Shown here: positions 6,702 to 10,292 of the stretch, piece by piece
Numbering within the stretch: position 1 is the stretch's first letter
How the letters are laid out: each line of letters begins with the position of its first letter
Origin: Zoogloeaceae bacterium
Lineage (GTDB): Bacteria > Pseudomonadota > Gammaproteobacteria > Burkholderiales > Rhodocyclaceae
Assembly: GCA_015657735.1 (NCBI GenBank)
Contig: SSSX01000143.1
Location: forward strand, 1 to 10,292
Length of the DNA stretch: 10,292 nucleotides
Reading direction: 5' to 3'
Program-made: the position numbers and the translations under genes
Notes under the pieces: generated by a model
What the model saw: only the letters and a program-made list of their open reading frames with translations
Database searches by the model: none
Told to the model about the DNA's origin: nothing

Positions 6702-6971
6702 ATGGCAATCTCCACTGAACAAAAAGCGCAAATCGTTGGCGACTACGCGCGCGCCAAGGGCGACACCGGTTCTCCGGAAGTGCAAGTCGCTCTGCTTACC
6801 GCCCGCATCAACGATCTGACCGGCCACTTCAAGGTTAACGTCAAGGACCACCACTCCCGTCGCGGTCTGCTGATGATGGTCAGCCAGCGTCGCAAGCTCC
6901 TCGACTACCTGAAGCGCAAGAACGTCGACAGCTATCGCGAGCTGATCGGCCGCCTCGGCCTGCGCAAGTAA
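6702..6971 (+). CDS. rpsO: 30S ribosomal protein S15
   Basis: An 89-residue S15, exactly the usual length. It is a four-helix primary binding protein that contacts the central domain of 16S rRNA (helices 20-22) and forms a bridge to the 50S subunit. The family signatures are complete: DTGSPEVQVALLTARINDLTGH (21-42), KDHHSRRGLLMMVSQRRKLLDYLK (48-71) and the C-terminal YRELIGRLGLRK. The start ATG has only a minimal GAG (6692-6694) as Shine-Dalgarno, 7 bases upstream. That GAG lies in a small possible hairpin (AACT 6684-6687 with AGTT 6693-6696). In E. coli S15 represses its own translation by binding the leader; a similar control here is possible but unproven. It is followed by pnp, the conserved neighbour. 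Confidence 0.98.
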   Translation: MAISTEQKAQIVGDYARAKGDTGSPEVQVALLTARINDLTGHFKVNVKDHHSRRGLLMMVSQRRKLLDYLKRKNVDSYRELIGRLGLRK

Positions 6972-7154
6972 GCGGATAGAAGTAGCTTCGTTACCGAACG
7001 TGACAATCCTGCCGCTCGTGCAGGTTTGGTCATGGGCACAGCCGGTGTAAGTCCGCGTGGCTTCGCCGGCTTTGTCACATCTGTGCGCCCGAGAAAACGG
7101 CGCTTTTACCTCGGCTACGCGTGCGGTTGTGGTTTGCCGCCTGCCGATTGAATG
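6972..7154 (+). promoter_or_regulatory. Structured rpsO-pnp intergenic region, candidate pnp leader
   Basis: I see no protein-coding signal in this stretch but several inverted repeats. GTGACAA (7000-7006) can pair with TTGTCAC (7072-7078), enclosing CCTGC (7008-7012)/GCAGG (7020-7024) and AGCCGG (7040-7045)/CCGGCT (7066-7071). A separate hairpin pairs CCGAG (7089-7093) with CTCGG (7111-7115) and AAAA (7094-7097) with TTTT (7104-7107). GGGCACAG (7034-7041) could instead pair with CTGTGCGCCC (7081-7090) with a 2-nt bulge, which conflicts with the outer stem. No T-run marks a terminator and no clear promoter is visible, so pnp is probably co-transcribed with rpsO. In E. coli the pnp leader forms a stem cut by RNase III that underlies PNPase autoregulation; an analogous role is inferred. 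Confidence 0.5.
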
Positions 7155-7160
7155 AAAGGA
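7155..7160 (+). promoter_or_regulatory. Ribosome-binding site that decides the pnp TTG start
   Basis: AAAGGA lies 6 bases before TTG 7167. It sits directly inside the first codons of a frame opened by the in-frame ATG at 7152, which has no purine-rich element upstream. This argues that the TTG, not that ATG, is the real start. Confidence 0.7.
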
Positions 7161-7166
7161 CATCCC

Positions 7167-9263
<2,097 letters not shown>

Positions 9264-9287
9264 TTCCCGGGCTTCGCCGTTTGCCGG

Positions 9288-9312
9288 ATCGGGCGCTGCG
9301 GCGCCCGATTTT
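9288..9312 (+). terminator. Intrinsic terminator after pnp
   Basis: ATCGGGCGC (9288-9296) and GCGCCCGAT (9301-9309) form a perfect 9-bp stem with a TGCG loop, followed by TTTTCATTTCT. It lies 24 bases after the pnp stop and closes the rpsO-pnp transcription unit. Confidence 0.85.
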
Positions 9313-9320
9313 CATTTCTG

Positions 9321-9368
9321 GCCCGGCAGTGTGCCGGGCGGGCGCGAAGTTCGGGGAACTGCCGCGCC
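9321..9368 (+). other. Two further adjacent hairpins between pnp and the methyltransferase gene
   Basis: GCCCGGCA (9321-9328) and TGCCGGGC (9332-9339) form a perfect 8-bp stem with a GTG loop. Immediately after, GGCGCG (9341-9346) pairs with CGCGCC (9363-9368), and inside it AGTTC (9348-9352) pairs with GAACT (9356-9360). Neither is followed by T residues on either strand, so they are not ordinary terminators. They may be part of the next gene's leader or a 3' RNA-stability element; the role is unknown. Confidence 0.55.
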
Positions 9369-9411
9369 GGGCCGCCATCTGACCGGATGACGCCAACCAC
9401 AACTTCGGCCC

Positions 9412-9418
9412 GGGAGGG
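9412..9418 (+). promoter_or_regulatory. Ribosome-binding site that decides the methyltransferase start
   Basis: GGGAGGG lies 7 bases before ATG 9426. The in-frame ATG at 9387 has no such element and adds 13 weakly conserved-looking residues (MTPTTTSAREGIA), so 9426 is preferred. Confidence 0.7.
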
Positions 9419-9425
9419 CATCGCG

Positions 9426-9974
9426 ATGCCACGTCATACGAGTGCGCTGATTCCGTCGCCGTGGGTGACCCGTTTTGCGCCGCTGATCGCGGCCGGGGGT
9501 GAGGTGCTCGATTTCGCCTGCGGCAGCGGTCGCCACGCGCGCTGGCTGGCCAGCCGCGGCTTTCGCGTCGAGGCGGTGGATCGGGATGCGGTGGCGCTGG
9601 AATTGCTGGCCGGCGTGCCGCACCTGACGGTCCGCGAGGCCGATCTCGAAGACGGGCCATGGCCCTACGCCGGCCGTCATTTCGACGCCATCGTCGTCAC
9701 CCATTACCTGTTCCGTCCGCGTCTGCCGCTGTTGCTGACGGCGCTCAACCACGGCGGCGTGCTGATCTACGAGACCTTCATGGTCGGCAACGAGCGTTTC
9801 GGCAAGCCGAGCAATCCGGATTTCCTGCTGCGCTCCCATGAGCTTTTCGAGCGCGTCGCCAACGCCTGCACGGTGCTGGCCTACGAGCAGGGCGAAGTGG
9901 CGGAGCCCAAAGCGGCGGTGATCCAGCGCATCTGCGCGGTGAAGGGGCACCACCCGTCGCTGAGGCTGCCTTGA
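9426..9974 (+). CDS. Class I SAM-dependent methyltransferase, substrate unknown
   Basis: A 182-residue protein with a seven-strand (Rossmann-type) methyltransferase fold. Motif I is VLDFACGSGRHARWLASRGF (27-46), with the acidic residues of EAVDRD (49-54) after the second strand for the SAM ribose. EADLED (71-76) and HFDAIVVTHYLFRP (85-98) match motifs II-IV, and GGVLIYETF (110-118) is the next strand. No signal peptide or membrane segment is seen, so it is probably cytoplasmic. The motif I region resembles small TehB-like methyltransferases (tellurite/thiopurine group), but the downstream segment VGNERFGKPSNPDFLLRS (120-137) is not one I can tie to a known reaction. The gene lies behind the pnp terminator with its own strong ribosome-binding site; I see no clear promoter. 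It faces a tesA-like gene. The fold is confident, the function is not. Confidence 0.85.
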   Translation: MPRHTSALIPSPWVTRFAPLIAAGGEVLDFACGSGRHARWLASRGFRVEAVDRDAVALELLAGVPHLTVREADLEDGPWPYAGRHFDAIVVTHYLFRPRLPLLLTALNHGGVLIYETFMVGNERFGKPSNPDFLLRSHELFERVANACTVLAYEQGEVAEPKAAVIQRICAVKGHHPSLRLP

Positions 9975-10015
9975 TTGTTGCTGTTGATGCAACGGTGCGA
10001 TCTGGATTGTTGCTG
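9973..10015 (+). repeat. 11-bp direct repeat GATTGTTGCTG, two copies
   Basis: GATTGTTGCTG occurs at 9973-9983, overlapping the methyltransferase stop, and again at 10005-10015. The spacing of 32 bp from start to start is close to three helical turns. With only two copies and no further structure this may be chance; no function is proposed. Confidence 0.4.
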
Positions 10016-10038
10016 ATTCTGGTCGAATCGTGAGGCGG

Positions 10039-10054
10039 GAGAGCTGCCGCTCTC
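10039..10054. terminator. Weak hairpin between convergent genes, possible bidirectional terminator
   Basis: GAGAG (10039-10043) and CTCTC (10050-10054) form a 5-bp stem with a CTGCCG loop in the gap between the two convergent genes. There is no T-run on either side, so it is at most a weak or factor-dependent terminator. The rest of 9975-10066 holds nothing else I can identify. Confidence 0.25.
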
Positions 10055-10066
10055 ATCTGCTGGCGG

Positions 10067-10292
10067 TCAGGGCAGCAGCGGTTTCAGCTCCCGCCAGATC
10101 GTGTCGAGGATCAGCGGCTGGGCGGCGGCAATCGGGTGAATGCCGTCGGGTTGGAAGTAGGCCCGCTGATCGGCGAAGCCTTCCATCATGAAGGGGACGA
10201 GGCGCAGCTTGTTGGTTGCGGCCAGTTCGCGGAAGGTTTTTTCGAAGCGGGCGGTGTAGTCCGGCCCGTAGTTCGGCGGCATGCGCATGCCG
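10067..10292 (-). CDS. tesA: SGNH/GDSL hydrolase of the TesA (arylesterase / acyl-CoA thioesterase I) type, C-terminal part
   Basis: The last 75 codons of a minus-strand gene whose 5' end lies beyond the window. The frame stays open to the right edge (codon GGC before MRMPPNYG), so the methionine near 10288 is internal. The block GMRMPPNYGPDYTARF and the catalytic DGIHP (Asp codon 10145-10147, His codon 10136-10138) are the block V signature of SGNH hydrolases. The closing QPLILDTIWRELKPLLP matches the end of TesA-family proteins. E. coli TesA (thioesterase I / protease I / lysophospholipase L1) is a periplasmic enzyme that cleaves acyl thioesters and esters. The catalytic serine and any signal peptide are outside the window, so the location cannot be checked. 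It is convergent with the methyltransferase gene and ends at TGA (complement of 10067-10069). Confidence 0.85.
   Translation of the reverse strand, partial: GMRMPPNYGPDYTARFEKTFRELAATNKLRLVPFMMEGFADQRAYFQPDGIHPIAAAQPLILDTIWRELKPLLP

Noticed and set aside
7152..7154. ATG as the pnp start
   Set aside because: No Shine-Dalgarno precedes it, and AAAGGA inside its first codons is ideally spaced for TTG 7167.
9321..9339. Second transcription terminator behind pnp
   Set aside because: The stem is perfect but no T-run follows on the + strand, nor on the minus strand.
9387..9389. ATG as the methyltransferase start
   Set aside because: It lacks a ribosome-binding site, and the GGGAGGG at 9412-9418 points to ATG 9426.
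9312..9992. A minus-strand open frame opposite the methyltransferase gene
   Set aside because: The + strand frame has complete SAM-binding motifs and a strong ribosome-binding site. The antisense product is Gln/Arg/His-rich without a recognisable domain.

Overview
The window is a GC-rich (by eye around 65% G+C) stretch of bacterial chromosome carrying conserved RNA-maturation and translation genes. The order rluB-rimP-nusA-infB-rbfA-truB-rpsO-pnp, together with the protein sequences, points to a betaproteobacterium, most likely Rhodocyclales (Azoarcus/Thauera/Aromatoleum type). That placement is from recalled family resemblance and was not tested by a search. I see no mobile element, CRISPR array, tRNA or rRNA gene.

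Layout. Bases 1-312 are the 3' end of rluB (23S rRNA pseudouridine synthase). Next comes a well-formed sigma70-type promoter (326-354) and a roughly 110-nt structured leader that ends in a strong intrinsic terminator (428-449) just before rimP. This looks like an attenuator for the operon. The operon runs rimP (480-908), nusA (930-2402), infB (2419-5229), rbfA (5233-5661) and truB (5707-6627, TTG start), closely packed on the + strand. A second promoter (6634-6663) drives rpsO (6702-6971). A 195-nt region with several inverted repeats separates rpsO from pnp (7167-9263, TTG start). An intrinsic terminator (9288-9312) closes that unit. Two further hairpins precede a small SAM-dependent methyltransferase gene of unknown substrate (9426-9974). 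At the right edge, on the minus strand and convergent with it, is the 3' end of a TesA/arylesterase-type SGNH hydrolase gene (10067-10292).

How the genes fit together. RimP, RbfA and TruB mature the 30S subunit and tRNA. NusA controls pausing, termination and antitermination. IF2 starts translation, S15 is an early 30S assembly protein, and PNPase degrades and processes RNA. NusA, S15 and PNPase all autoregulate their own transcripts in E. coli. The three leaders here (rimP, rpsO, pnp) are therefore the most informative non-coding parts of the window.

I found no convincing undescribed multi-gene system. The points most worth a second look are the rimP leader attenuator, the multi-hairpin pnp leader and the methyltransferase of unknown substrate next to pnp.
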